Below are positions 1-9,989 of a DNA stretch of 64,000 nucleotides, piece after piece. Made by a program: the position numbers and the translations under genes. The first letter of the stretch is position 1. Every line of letters starts with the position of its first letter. The stretch spans positions 6,758,500 through 6,822,499 of the forward strand of contig NW_006921533.1 of assembly GCF_000340215.1 (NCBI RefSeq). Direction: 5' to 3'. This DNA is from Pseudocercospora fijiensis CIRAD86 (Eukaryota > Ascomycota > Dothideomycetes > Mycosphaerellales > Mycosphaerellaceae). Below the pieces are notes generated by a model. That model had not been told where the DNA came from, searched no databases, and was given only the letters and a program-made list of their open reading frames with translations.

Positions 1-874
1 CTTTGTCGTCGACCCCAGAATCTTTTGAGGAGCTGAAGTACATCGTCGCAAGATCCTCTCCTGCAATGTCTGGACCAAGATCAAGATTTGAAGGCAAGAA
101 AGGCGGCAGTGGCTTGTCATGAAGCGAGGCTTGAGGGACTGGGGACCGTTCTGAGCTTGGCTGTAGATTTTGAGCAGCCTTGTAATGCTCAGCAGCTGTT
201 TTCAGGATATCTGCTACCATTTTCGTCTTGCTGTCGTAGCCCAGTCGCGATAATGGCGAAGCACGATCCAGACACTGGCCCCATTCGAGCCGGTCAGCAT
301 AAGCCAGAGCAATCTCGTCAGGTAGCGTTCGAATCAATGCCTTCCAGCCATGCTGGCTTATCCCATTCGCAGTGCAGCACCTTTGAAGCACCGCGTGGAG
401 ATTAATGGTGTTTTGGTGGTCATGTTCAGCGTAGCGACCTTCTTGAAGAAGCGTAATGACTCGAGCTTGATGATGATGCGTTCCAGAGTAGTGGTTGAGA
501 GCACAGTCTAGACTTTCAAAGTGATGAAAGAATGTCTTGGCGTCGTAGTAGATCCTTCCGTCGTCAGAGCAGGTAAAAGCTCGCTTTTGAGACAACGCAA
601 TGCGTTCAATGGGTTCCGGGTGGCGATGCTTGCTTCGATGCAATCTTACTTGATGAGCATTTCTGCCTACATGAGTACACGAAGGGCATATACTGCCGTC
701 GCCAAGTCTGGTGCATCGATCCTGGAAGTGCTTTTTCCGGTCTGCCTTCTTCTTGAACGTATTTGGGCAGTGAGAACAGGCATACTTGTTGTCGGCCTGT
801 TTCTCAGCAAGTGTCCGAGTATTCAGCTGAACGAGTTGCTGTTGGCCTGCTCTATACTCTTGTATAAGGTCCAT
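1..874 (-). CDS. C2H2 zinc-finger protein, 3' end beyond window
   Basis: An open frame on the minus strand starts at ATG 872-874 and stays open for 291 codons to the left edge, so the C-terminus is missing. Near residues 31-55 there is a Cys-x2-Cys...His...Cys finger (YACSHCPNTF then HFQDRC) and near residues 61-84 a Cys-x2-Cys...His...His finger (ICPSC then HRSKH). The rest is rich in His, Gln and Pro without a domain I recognise. It is probably a nuclear DNA- or RNA-binding protein, and its target is unknown. The frame is open a little further upstream: a spliced exon could join at acceptor CAG (905-907) from a GTAAGT donor (1084-1089), adding residues before the Met, but I found no start codon there. 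The gene is easily missed because it has no stop inside the window. Codon use is normal and RIP is absent. Confidence 0.75.
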   Translation of the reverse strand, partial: MDLIQEYRAGQQQLVQLNTRTLAEKQADNKYACSHCPNTFKKKADRKKHFQDRCTRLGDGSICPSCTHVGRNAHQVRLHRSKHRHPEPIERIALSQKRAFTCSDDGRIYYDAKTFFHHFESLDCALNHYSGTHHHQARVITLLQEGRYAEHDHQNTINLHAVLQRCCTANGISQHGWKALIRTLPDEIALAYADRLEWGQCLDRASPLSRLGYDSKTKMVADILKTAAEHYKAAQNLQPSSERSPVPQASLHDKPLPPFLPSNLDLGPDIAGEDLATMYFSSSKDSGVDDK

Positions 875-1707
875 GTTGGTGAGATATGGTAGATCATAGC
901 CAATCTGCCCCGATATCAGAGAACCCGTGGAGTAGGTTGTGCACGAAGACGCTCGAGACTGGAGACTGAAGACGGAGGACGTCGCAACACTAGACCGATT
1001 GATATCACTGTCGACAGTCGAAATCGAATCCCTAGCTGTGCAGATGCGTGTGAGTCCCATTCTCATCTTTGTCGTTTGCGAAGACTTACGCCACTGCATG
1101 GGTCCCTGTTCCATCGTACCCCAAAGACCATTAGCACCTTCACGGCTCGCGTGCAAGTTCTGTGAAGACTCTTAAAAGCAAGAAACAAAATCCAATCCTT
1201 TTGATCATGAATCGCAGGGCATGAACTCATGTCGAGGAGAGCGTACAGATGCCATCTTAAAAGCTTCTCACCTGACGAGAACACTACCACGACCTGAGGT
1301 TCTCAGACTCCTACCTCGTGTTTCAACATTAGAGAGGCCTCCAGGCCCGCAGATGGCGCGAGAGGAGGTGCATAGAAATGTGTGGTGTTTGGAGGCAACC
1401 TGAAACGCTAGTGGCCATTCACCGGTTCTGAGGTGTGGGGTGTCGTCACAGGCTGACAGCCTCGCTTATATGCGAGATTTCATCGAATCTCTACGTCAAG
1501 ATTGTTGTTCTGACTGCTCGGTCGTTCATTCGTGCTCTCGATGCAGATCTATTGACGCCGTATCCTCGGATCTCAATGGGCATCGCGTAAAGTACAACGT
1601 GTATCATAATCCGGCTGGAACACGAAAGTATCGCAAGACGAGGCCGCAAAAGCCAAGACGTTCAAGAGATGCGAGTCGACACAAATCTGTCCGAGCAGCC
1701 GTTTGGG
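875..1707. other. intergenic region between zinc-finger and alcohol dehydrogenase genes
   Basis: Normal-composition DNA. It lies upstream of the zinc-finger gene and downstream of the dehydrogenase, both on the minus strand. The only supported structure is a possible upstream exon of the zinc-finger gene around 1090-1130. Short open frames on either strand show no recognisable domain. Confidence 0.5.
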
Positions 1708-3113
1708 CTACCATAACAGAACAGGCTTGATCGTCTTGCCAGCATGCATATCGTGCAATGCTGTTTTGAAGTCGTCAGCCGGATAATACTTGACCATTTT
1801 ATCAACCGGCAGCTTTCCAGCGCGATAATGCTTGATCATCTCCGGAATGAACTCTCCTGGAAAGCTGTCGCCTTCCACGCATCCCCACAGCCTGATGCCT
1901 CGGAAAAGGTGCTGGACCAGGTCGAGTGAGAAGCGGTAGTCTGGGCTTACAGGCCCGCCGACCTGCACATACGCTCCACGGGTGTCGACAGAATAGTAAG
2001 AGCTCTCCACTACCACGGGCACTCCTGTCGTCTCGATTACGACGTTTGGTCCTCGACCTCCAGCAACTTCTTTCATAGCAGCTGTCAGGTCCGTGATATC
2101 AGTTGTGTTCAGACCGTGTGTGGCCCCGAATAGCTCGATGGCCATATCGATGCGTTCCTGATTCTTGTCTACAGCCACGATACGTTTGCAACCAGCGATT
2201 CTAGCGCCCTGCATGAGCTGATCAGTATGGCTTGCTTTGATCGATATCACGCGACCTTACCATTACTGCGCTCAAGCCAACGCCACCAAGTCCTGTCACC
2301 ATCACAGTATCGCTCGGTGAAGGCTTCACTAGGTTGAGAATCGCACCTACGCCTGTTTGAATTCCGCATCCGAGCGGCGCAAATAGCTGCAATTCCTCCT
2401 TGCTTTTGATCAAGTCCTTCGCAGGCAAAACGGTAGATTCCTTGACAAGGCTCAGCTTGGCAAAGCTGGAATGCCCGAAGAATTTGGCGCCAATACCAGA
2501 AGAGCCATCGCTTGATTTGAACACATCAGATTCGCCGTAAAGATTCATCGGGGCGAATGTATCGCAGTAAGCCGGTCGCTTCTCATGGCATTCCTTGCAA
2601 TTACCACAGCTGTCGAAGGAAAGCAGCACCGGGTCTCCGGGCTTGATTGGCTTTGTAACGTTGGGTCCTACCGCTTTGACGTATCCGGAGCCTGGCATAA
2701 ATCAGTGGCTGTCGCCTATCGCTCACGGGTTACAAACCTTCATGGCCAGGCACGATTGGGAATGTCTGTCCTTGACCTGGAGCTGTCAAAGATAGGTCCG
2801 TGTGGCAAATTCCCGTAGCTAGCATCTCGACCAAGATTTCGCCATCTTTGAGCTCAGTTGGCACTTGAATGTCTTGTAATGCCCAGTTGTCGCCTCCATG
2901 GTGTTCTGCTGCTGGTTCTGAAGCAACAATCGCCCGACTTGGAGTCATCGTAGCATACTGCCAATGAGCATTAACACGATGCTGAAATGGAGTTGCAAAT
3001 CGCAAAACTGGTGCAGCGAGACTGGCTCTCCGCGCGCTCCTGCTCAAGGGAGTAGTGAGGCATACTTGCCCGTTGACTGCACGCGCAGCACGTGCCACTG
3101 ATGCTCTCGGCAT
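1708..3113 (-). CDS. zinc-dependent alcohol dehydrogenase (aryl-alcohol type), three exons
   Basis: Exons read complement(1708-2208, 2261-2691, 2738-3113), 435 residues; introns are 46 and 52 nt. It should oxidise alcohols or reduce aldehydes with NAD(P)H. In the sequence: catalytic-zinc region GICHTD and PGHEGSG; four structural-zinc cysteines in CGNCKECHEKRPAYC; third zinc ligand region LGCGIQTGVG; Rossmann motif GLGGVGLSAVM; and C-terminal TIKPVLLW. The splice at GHE-G and at AVM-GARIAGC restores the family pattern exactly. The second intron has an ACTGAT branch-like motif 16 nt before the acceptor. The first 58 or so residues are rich in Arg, Ala and Ser with no acidic residue, which suggests a mitochondrial presequence; an internal Met at about residue 56 could give a cytosolic form. 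An in-frame ATG at 3167 is an alternative start. Substrate is not predictable. Confidence 0.88.
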
Positions 3114-3492
3114 TGTAGTTTTTCCGCGAGGCTGTGGGTTGTTGAGGTCCGCTGTATCAATGTGCAAAGAACGTTCTTGTCATCGAAAACGGCCCTCTTG
3201 GGATCGTCAGGCTGTTGTGGATGGCGATTCAAATGTTGTTGGCAGAGTGCTGAGGATATGTCATCCTTTTTCAGCTTTTCCCGAGCACCTCATGGTCAAG
3301 CGGGAAATGCTCTCCTCTCTGACAACTTGCTAACGCTCGGCTATGTCGAATCTAACCGCTTTTGCCGTTCCCCATTCGGAGGTCGCGAGGGCCTTGGTGA
3401 GTCGGAGTCGGAGGGCAGCAGGGTGGTAGTTGACAGTGAGCGTGGAGAATGCGGCGGATGAATACCGGAAGTGGACATGAAAAAACATATTA
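3114..3492. promoter_or_regulatory. upstream region of alcohol dehydrogenase
   Basis: About 380 bp of non-RIP DNA between the dehydrogenase start and the left end of the Tc1/mariner element. It must hold the dehydrogenase promoter. No specific binding site is identifiable by eye. Confidence 0.4.
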
Positions 3493-3545
3493 TGATGCGC
3501 GAAATGTCGTGCCAACCCGTAGAATCGCCGGTGTACGCACCTCGT
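3493..3545 (+). repeat. left terminal inverted repeat of Tc1/mariner element
   Basis: Roughly 50 bp, with CGCGAAATGTCGTG and ACCCGTAGAA matching the complement of the right end. The differences are mainly C/T or G/A. Flanked outside by TA at 3491-3492. Confidence 0.85.
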
Positions 3546-3769
3546 ATATATTGCTTCGTGTAACCTACGCCTGCTACTGAATTTTAGTAGGAAAGCTAGG
3601 CAGACAGAAGTATAAAATGCGATCTGGGTATCAACAACGTTTTCTATCTCTTCTAATATATGTTGTCGCTATTTCTAGTAGTATAGCTAGTCCTAGGTGT
3701 TGTTTGCTTAGCAAGCCGGTTGCTATAGCAAGACTGCCTACTTAGTAGATATAGGAACTCCTCCGCCTC

Positions 3770-4737
3770 TTTAATACTACTTCCTTGTCGAATAACGAGA
3801 TTGCGCTATAGCCAAACCTCTCTAGGCGCTATATAGACAAGCTCTATAATACGTATAAGTTGTTTAGTATATTATATATTAAGGATTTAAATAAGTTAGG
3901 CCGGAAACGAGTCCTAAAGCCGCTATACGAAGAGGTATATATTCGGTCGCGATTTAGTCGGTTTCTAGTACTAATATATAGTTAGCGTATCCTCGAGTTC
4001 CTTACTAAGTGCCCTATCGCCTACTACGACGAGATTATCTAGTATCTCTACGATACCTTCGACGTTGTCGCGTCGCGCTATATTATCGCTCGTACGCTAG
4101 AGCGCTATAACTAGACGAGGAAAGTAGGTATACGGATCGCGAAGAAGCGTAACTAAGAGCTACGTAAGGACTTCGAGGTATAGCAAACTAGTAAGAACGT
4201 AGATAAGGTATATTATATAGACGAGAGTGCTAGTAACGAGCGTACTAGATAGCGGAAGACTAGATACTTACTAAAGGGGTTGCCTTATTAGTTTAACGCG
4301 TCTACGTAGAGGTCGACGCGGTAGAGTATATTACTAGCGATAACTTCGCGTAGTTATCTCGACGGTACCCTCGTTATTTAAGGATTAATTACTGCCGCTA
4401 TCTTCGAAGACTAGCTCGAGTTTACTGTTCTACTATAGCTTAGTTTAGGTTAGTAGCTTGTAATAGATAACGTACCTATCTATAGGAGTTACCGAGTAAA
4501 GGACCTCTACACCGCCGCTAGTATCTAGTTAAAGTACTTGCCGCTATACTTACTAGATTATAACCTAATCGAGAACTCGTTTGCTAGCCTAAAGAGCTAG
4601 ATTAAGTACTATATTTAAGACGTAGGCGCCTTCGAGGACTTTAGATACTTCGTTAAGTATACCGTAAAGGAGGCTAACGAGACAGCTATCTCGAGACACG
4701 TAGCAGCGTAGTTCTAGCGGTATAGATATCGCTATTA
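3770..4737 (+). pseudogene. Tc1/mariner DDE transposase relic
   Basis: Reading one frame through TAG/TAA stops (read as ancestral Gln or Trp) gives the core of a fungal Tc1/mariner transposase. Order: YIDESASNERT around 4218-4250 (first Asp), TSRSYLDGTLVI near 4345-4380, ITAAIFED with LEFTVL near 4390-4430, VIDNVPIYRS near 4460-4490 (second Asp) and NLIENSFASLKS near 4563-4600 (the catalytic Glu position). The spacing fits the DDE catalytic triad. At least ten in-frame stops, nearly all at former CAG/CAA/TGG codons, mean the gene is dead. The N-terminal helix-turn-helix part upstream of about 3900 is not clear. Confidence 0.8.
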
Positions 4738-4759
4738 ATAAGAAAGGAATTGTTATGTA

Positions 4760-7320
4760 ATATAGCTAACTGTAGTTACTTATTTAACTATAGTCTTACT
4801 AAGACCGACGACTGTCTCTAACTTAGCAATACGGCCTTTTAACTCTTCTATCTCCTGTCTTATTTCTTCTATAACAATACGTGCTATATTAGCAGCAACG
4901 TCCTTTATAATAGCCTCGATATGCTATAGATTTAGAAATACCGGCTATAGTAATAAGCTTCTTAAATTAGCTAAATTAGCTAACGGTAATACAGTAGTAG
5001 CATCTCGTAGAAGGTCCTCTTCGCCTTAACTATCGGCAATCTTCTAAAAGTTAGTAAAATCTACTATTATACCTAATTGTCGTACCTCGAATATTCTACC
5101 GGTAACTATTGCGATAGAAGAGTCCTTATTTTAGTAGTTTAGAGGCCGTTTCCGTCGCTAGCATTACCTCGAGGCTATTTAAATTAGTGCTATTAGTATA
5201 AGGGTACGTTTTAGCTAGAATCCGGAGAGTACCCGCTTAGATAGCCGCGATCTATAACGACTAATAGGCTATTAACATACTACTACTATAATACATCTTT
5301 ATTATCTCTTCGGTAGGAAACAATACTATCGATGCCGCCGAACAACCTCCTATTGTCCGTTTTAAAAAGTATGCAGTTGTTATAAAGATATAATACTAAC
5401 GACATATTAGAAGATCGCGGCTTTCTATCGCTGTACTCCACTACTAACCCCACTACCGAAGGCCTCCGAGACCGCCGATATATCGCCTTTACTAATCGCG
5501 GGCTTAGTGCGCGAAGCTACGATTAACTATCGTCGACAGACACCTATAACAATACTACTACGCTAGGTAATTAATGCATTTCTTATTATAGTCTAATACT
5601 CTCGATACTAACGAAGAACCTCCCGCCTATACCGTACAAAAATACTAGATGCTCGCTAAGATACAGTATAATTAACAAAGTCCGAAATCCTACTTCCGTA
5701 TTACCGCCCTACCGACCTACAACAACCTATACGCCGGCGTTCTAATATAGGTCTTCCTATAGCGATCGCTCGTCCTTGTTATACTTCTATAGGACACGTA
5801 TTATCCGGCTGTATTAGCCTGCCTTTAAACCCTATTCCTTCTACTTAGACAGTGTTACTATTAATACTTAGTCTAGGCTATAATCTATTTCCTTTAAAAC
5901 CCCGTAGATTGCCCTTATATTAGTCTTCCGCTCTCTCTAGCTGTTACGGTCTTGTCGCTTTAGCTAGTTAAAGAATATAACAAGTTAAATGTCCGGCGGC
6001 GTTATTATACGGTTAGTAGTGTTACTAACAAGGGGACTAGAAGGCGCTATAGTACTAGATCTAACAGGACTAGACGCACAGCCGTCGGCCCGTAGCTTCT
6101 TAGTTAGTCGCTTAGAATAGGGCGCTAAGTAATTATAGATAGTAATTACGCTACTACTAATAGCAGTGCCCTTTATAGTCCTTAGATTGCCGCTAGCGGC
6201 AACCTCTGCCCTTGCCTTCTGTCTCATTATTATAGCCGCTAGGCTCTTACCTAGATAGTTAATCGTTATAGGCGGCGCCGTTAGATCTAGTAGATTATAG
6301 CCTATTCGAATAGCCTTCGCCTATTATATAAGCACATTAGGACTAATCTTTACATAATTCTCCTATCTTTAGCTTCTATTTACCTAATAATAGCTATTGC
6401 GGTTAGGACAAGCCTTATCCTTACAGACCTACCAGTTACGTAATAGATATTAATAATCGCCGCTAGGTATAGGTATCGCTTCTTCCGCGTCGAAATCCAC
6501 CTCTTATAAGCTACTACTAGCGCTAGTAGCCGCTCGTTAAGACGCACGAAGCTCGCGAATAGCCTATTGCGTTACGTTGCTACTACTATTGCTACGACCT
6601 TAAGAAGTAGGCGTTCTCGGGGGCAGCGGCTTCCTAGAGACAGGTACCCTTAGGTAGATAGTAAGGTTCTTCTTGCCTTATAGATACTACTTATAGAGCT
6701 AATATAACGCCCTTCGGATACAACCCCTTAATATCCTAGTCTTAAGGTATATTAGATAGCGATTAGCCTTCGTAATAGTCTTAAAGCGAGGCTCCTTATA
6801 TTGCTCTTAAAGGCGCGACTACTCGTCGTCCTTCTATTATAACCATTCTTCCTTATAAGTGCCGCAGTCGTTATCGGAGGTTATCTTTAATAGCTTGCTA
6901 GCTAAGGTCTCGCGACTATAGATAATAGTCTATAGTAGGGTAATATTATATAGCTCTTCTTCTTCTTATTCTACGTCCTTATCTTCCTCGCTAGCCGCTA
7001 TATAGTCGTCTTAGTCTATAGCCTCGTTACTAGCAACCTAAGTGCCTTTACCGTCGCTTCTAGCTATAGCTTTATCTAGTAGAGCGTCGTCGTTTTTATT
7101 AGTAGATAGCTCTATAGTATTCTAACGGCGGCGACGGCGAGGTTGTTTACTTATCTGTCTTAGCTTCTCGATGTTGTGCTTAGGCGGCTGTCTATTGCGG
7201 TCCGGAGGCTTTATTAAAGGCGGTAAAGGCACTAAAGAGATAGTAGATTAAATAGACTCGAGATTAGCCTCCTTCTTAGCTCTAATCGATACTACGAACA
7301 CTACTAGGCTAGAAGGAGCA
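4760..7320 (-). pseudogene. unrecognised second ORF relic inside Tc1/mariner element
   Basis: On the minus strand, long stretches read as protein when TAG/TAA are taken as former Gln/Trp. A basic patch (QPRRRRR, near 7130) is followed by an acidic Asp/Glu-rich stretch (7060-6950), then CGTYKEEW and KEPRFKTITKANRYL (6860-6750), and a cysteine-bearing segment with VCKDKACPNRNSYY (about 6430-6360) leading to IGYNLLDLTAPPI (6310-6270). I do not recognise the family. It may be a DNA-binding accessory protein of the element or captured cargo. It converges on the transposase relic. Confidence 0.4.
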
Positions 7321-7369
7321 TACTATTTACCTACGACCCACTATTTGCTAGCGAAACACTAACAAACCT

Positions 7370-7423
7370 CGGGTGTGCGGTATAGCGGCTGTTCTACGGG
7401 TTAGCACGACATTTCGCGCATTG
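7370..7423 (-). repeat. right terminal inverted repeat of Tc1/mariner element
   Basis: Complementary partner of the left repeat. Ends in CATTTCGCGCATTG at 7423 and is followed by TA at 7424-7425. Confidence 0.85.
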
Positions 7424-7648
7424 TAATATTCCTTGCTGTTGCTGTCTGCTAAGGATTGCCTTGTTGCCTGCCAAGCTTTGGAGGCACCCACACAACACAC
7501 TGTGCAGTGTGCACGCTTGCGGTCTAACTCATTAGATCGAGTGCTTGATAGATTTTTGGTTGACACCTTTAGTACTGGGTTATGAGGTGATGGAAGGCTC
7601 TTAATACTACTCATAGATTACTGTAGCAGAAAGCCAAGATTCACAGAG
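7424..7648. other. short intergenic region downstream of polygalacturonase
   Basis: Normal-composition DNA between the mariner end and the polygalacturonase stop. It should contain the polygalacturonase 3' UTR and polyadenylation signals. Nothing else is seen. Confidence 0.4.
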
Positions 7649-8908
7649 CTAGCAGGTCGCTCCAGATGGCACATTTTTGCAGCTCGAGCTCTTCTTTCCG
7701 CCAGAGATAGATACACCCTTCCAACTCCAATTTGAGCAAGAACCGCTTCCGCACAGAATGTGGATCTTGGTCGCGGAACTAAATTTTCCAAAAGTCAGAC
7801 GAGCCTCGCAAAATTTCGATCGTGCCCACTCACCTAGAAACACTCCCAGTAACTCCATTCAACGTCAACCCAGTGATCGAGACACCATTAGTAGGAATAC
7901 CCGTTGGGCCGCCATTCTTGTAGTCCTGTTCAATGACGATGCCGTGCTTCGTGATACCAGACAGCGTGATGCCCCTGTATGTGACTCCCCTAACGCTTCC
8001 AGTGGCGCCGGAGACAGTCTTGATTCGAACGCCGTTCTCTGAATTTACGACTTTGGAATTCGTCACAAGCACATTGCTGACCGAGTTGTCCGAGTGACCT
8101 CCGACTGATCCGATAGAAATTCCGTGTCCTCCCGAACAGTAGCCGTTGCTGAAAGTGATGTCGGACCCTGAGTTGACGGCCAGGCAGTCGTCCTGACTGT
8201 GAACAGTCGCGCGGTCGATGTTTATACCTCTGGAAGATCCGACATTAAACCCATCAGTGTTGTGGCCATGTCTAGAATCTCCGGCCGAGTTGTCGATGGT
8301 GATTGTATTGAGATTCAGATTGCTGGCTTGATCGATGCTGAAAACCTGAATTGGGGAGTCTTTGATCTTGATGTTCGAGATCGTAGATGAAGTCATTTTG
8401 TGTGCATAGAAGAACTTCGGCTTCGTCTTGCCGCCGTTCTTACCCTGACCGTCCCACCATCTGGCACCACCTCCGTCGAGCACTGAGCCTGGTGCCCCAG
8501 TAACGGTAATGCGGTTACCGGAGACTGAGACCAGAGGTCCATCCCACTCTTTGTAGCCGAAAGTGGTTGTACCTTCGAACATGACCTGGGAGCAACGTCA
8601 GTCAACTTTTTCTTTCGTCGTGGTCACATAGTCTTGTAACAAACATGTGTGCCATCTTGGAGCTTTGTCAGATCAAGTGTCATTCCAGCTGGTACGGCGA
8701 GGGAGGAGAGCACGATTGTTGAGCATGAAGACTTGGACTTGCTGACAAGCGAGGCGCCATCCGAGCCAGAGAAGGTGCAGCCTGTTGCGCTCTTGTCGAG
8801 AGAAGCCGCCTGAAGGACCTCATGTCGAACCACAGGGGTTGCGAGACATGATACAGCACCGAAGGCGAAGGCGAGCAGAACTGCCTGGAGAAGACTATGA
8901 GACATCAT
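7649..8908 (-). CDS. secreted endopolygalacturonase, GH28, three exons
   Basis: Exons complement(7649-7778, 7834-8585, 8645-8908) encode 381 residues; introns are 55 and 59 nt. It hydrolyses alpha-1,4 bonds in homogalacturonan of plant cell walls outside the cell. A signal peptide is visible ([20 protein letters not shown]), followed by a short propeptide-like stretch and the N-terminal cysteine pair in SATGCTFSG and KSSCST. GH28 motifs in order: HNTDGFNV (NTD), [11 protein letters not shown] (DD), [12 protein letters not shown] (GHG) and VRIKTVSG (RIK); a C-terminal cysteine-rich tail reads CGSGSCSNW and ends [11 protein letters not shown]. Both junctions restore the family sequence (DGTH-VMFEGTT and GSVS-SSATKI). 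Two tandem ATGs (8906-8908 and 8903-8905) are equally possible starts. Length matches typical fungal endo-PGs and all catalytic residues are present. Confidence 0.93.
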
Positions 8909-9567
8909 CGGGGCCAGGAATTGCAGACGTAACTGCGATATTGAACAGTGTCTGTTATGACTGCCATCGCCTTCGATGTTGCTGCCGTACATATACACAC
9001 AGTACATAGTGACAACATCCTCACTACTGAATTACTCAAGCTTCGTAGAAACAAGGCGAGTGGCCTGCTGTCGTAACCATTCCGGATTTAGTAAAATTCT
9101 GTTGTCACGACTCGTGGCAGAGAGGTTACCACGTGATAACCGGGCCATAACTGTTTTAACCATACCCCGGGACCGCCCTCACACAGACGATTCAGTAGAA
9201 CTCCTGGGCAGTGGGCAGTGCCCGGAAGTGGTTTTCAGGACACTATTGACTTCGAGCTTAATGCTTAATGCCACTGCTGCGCCCTCTCTCCTACGCACTC
9301 GACGCGTCTTGGGCCAGATTTTGGACTGTGCGTAAGGCAAATTGGACTGCGCCCGCTGCTTAAATGAGTCTGACTTTTGATACAGTTCCACCTTGATGAT
9401 GAAAGTGGGCAAAGGGATAGACCTTGAGACCCTTGTAACAAGGGTATCGTTAGAGGCTGGAAGGCCTCACTTGGTCCAGCGAAGCGCATAGAACAGGCTT
9501 GAGTGCTGCGCCTCGCTATATGCCCTTACCGCTATCTGTCTCGTCGCTGTTTGCCTTGTGCATAGAT
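8909..9567. promoter_or_regulatory. polygalacturonase upstream region up to copia insertion
   Basis: About 660 bp of unmutated DNA between the polygalacturonase start and the 5' LTR. It must contain the polygalacturonase promoter. No regulatory site can be assigned with confidence. Confidence 0.4.
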
Positions 9568-9695
9568 ACTTGGAGTGTATGCCCAGGTGTCAGGGTCCAT
9601 CACGTGCCTGATGCCTGAGGCTGCAACTGCTGCACTTCATCTTCGGACTTCTAGATAGATTAGTCCTTCTTCTGAATATATCAGTTACATCAAGT
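9568..9695 (+). repeat. copia 5' LTR, not RIP-mutated
   Basis: 128 bp, ACTTGGAG...CATCAAGT, preceded by TAGAT. It differs from the 3' LTR at 16 positions. At every one this copy has CA or TG where the other has TA, so this is the ancestral form. Confidence 0.88.
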
Positions 9696-9710
9696 AGTTA
9701 TAAGCCCCCT
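9696..9710 (+). promoter_or_regulatory. probable primer binding site
   Basis: AGTTATAAGCCCCCT directly abuts the 5' LTR. GTTATAAGCCC is one G-to-A change from GTTATGAGCCC, the complement of a Met-tRNA anticodon arm (GGGCTCATAAC). This fits the half-tRNA priming known for copia elements. The one difference fits RIP. Confidence 0.5.
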
Positions 9711-9989
9711 GCGTTTCTAACGCATTCTATACGTTTTCTAATAGTTAATCCGATTGCTACGTAGATAACGCTTGTTACTAAAAATTGCGCTAATACTAAT
9801 ATCGTCGCTGCCCTCGCTACTCTCGAGACTCGAGTCGGCTACTATTAGTGTTAGCTGTCCGCTATACCGGTTTCTAACATTAGTATTAGCTGTCTGCTAT
9901 ACTAGTATAATATAGGCGCGCCTATCGGCGGCCTCGTTATATCCTTAAGATAAGTCTATAGTCTTATTTCTATATCGCCGTCGCTGTCC

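Larger units (their letters stand above)
3493..7423. mobile_element. Tc1/mariner-type DNA transposon, 3.93 kb, RIP-mutated
   Basis: The two ends are inverted copies: the left end at 3493 reads TGATGCGCGAAATGTCGTGC and the complement of the right end at 7423 reads CAATGCGCGAAATGTCGTGC, and similarity continues through ACCCGTAGAA. TA flanks both ends (3491-3492 and 7424-7425), the duplication typical of this superfamily. Inside, a plus-strand DDE transposase relic fills the left third and a second, opposite-strand relic fills the rest, so the two are convergent. The outermost bases keep normal CpA/TpG while the interior is TpA-rich, showing RIP of the body but not the edges. The length is about twice that of a simple mariner. 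Confidence 0.85.

Noticed and set aside
1440..1730. Plus-strand 96-codon frame overlapping the alcohol dehydrogenase 3' end
   Set aside because: Non-ATG start, no domain, and it overlaps a well-supported gene on the other strand.
3489..3496. Imperfect 8-bp duplication ATTATGAT / ATTGTAAT around the mariner ends (hAT-like)
   Set aside because: The TA duplication plus a DDE transposase of Tc1/mariner type explains the ends better; the 8-bp match needs two mismatches.
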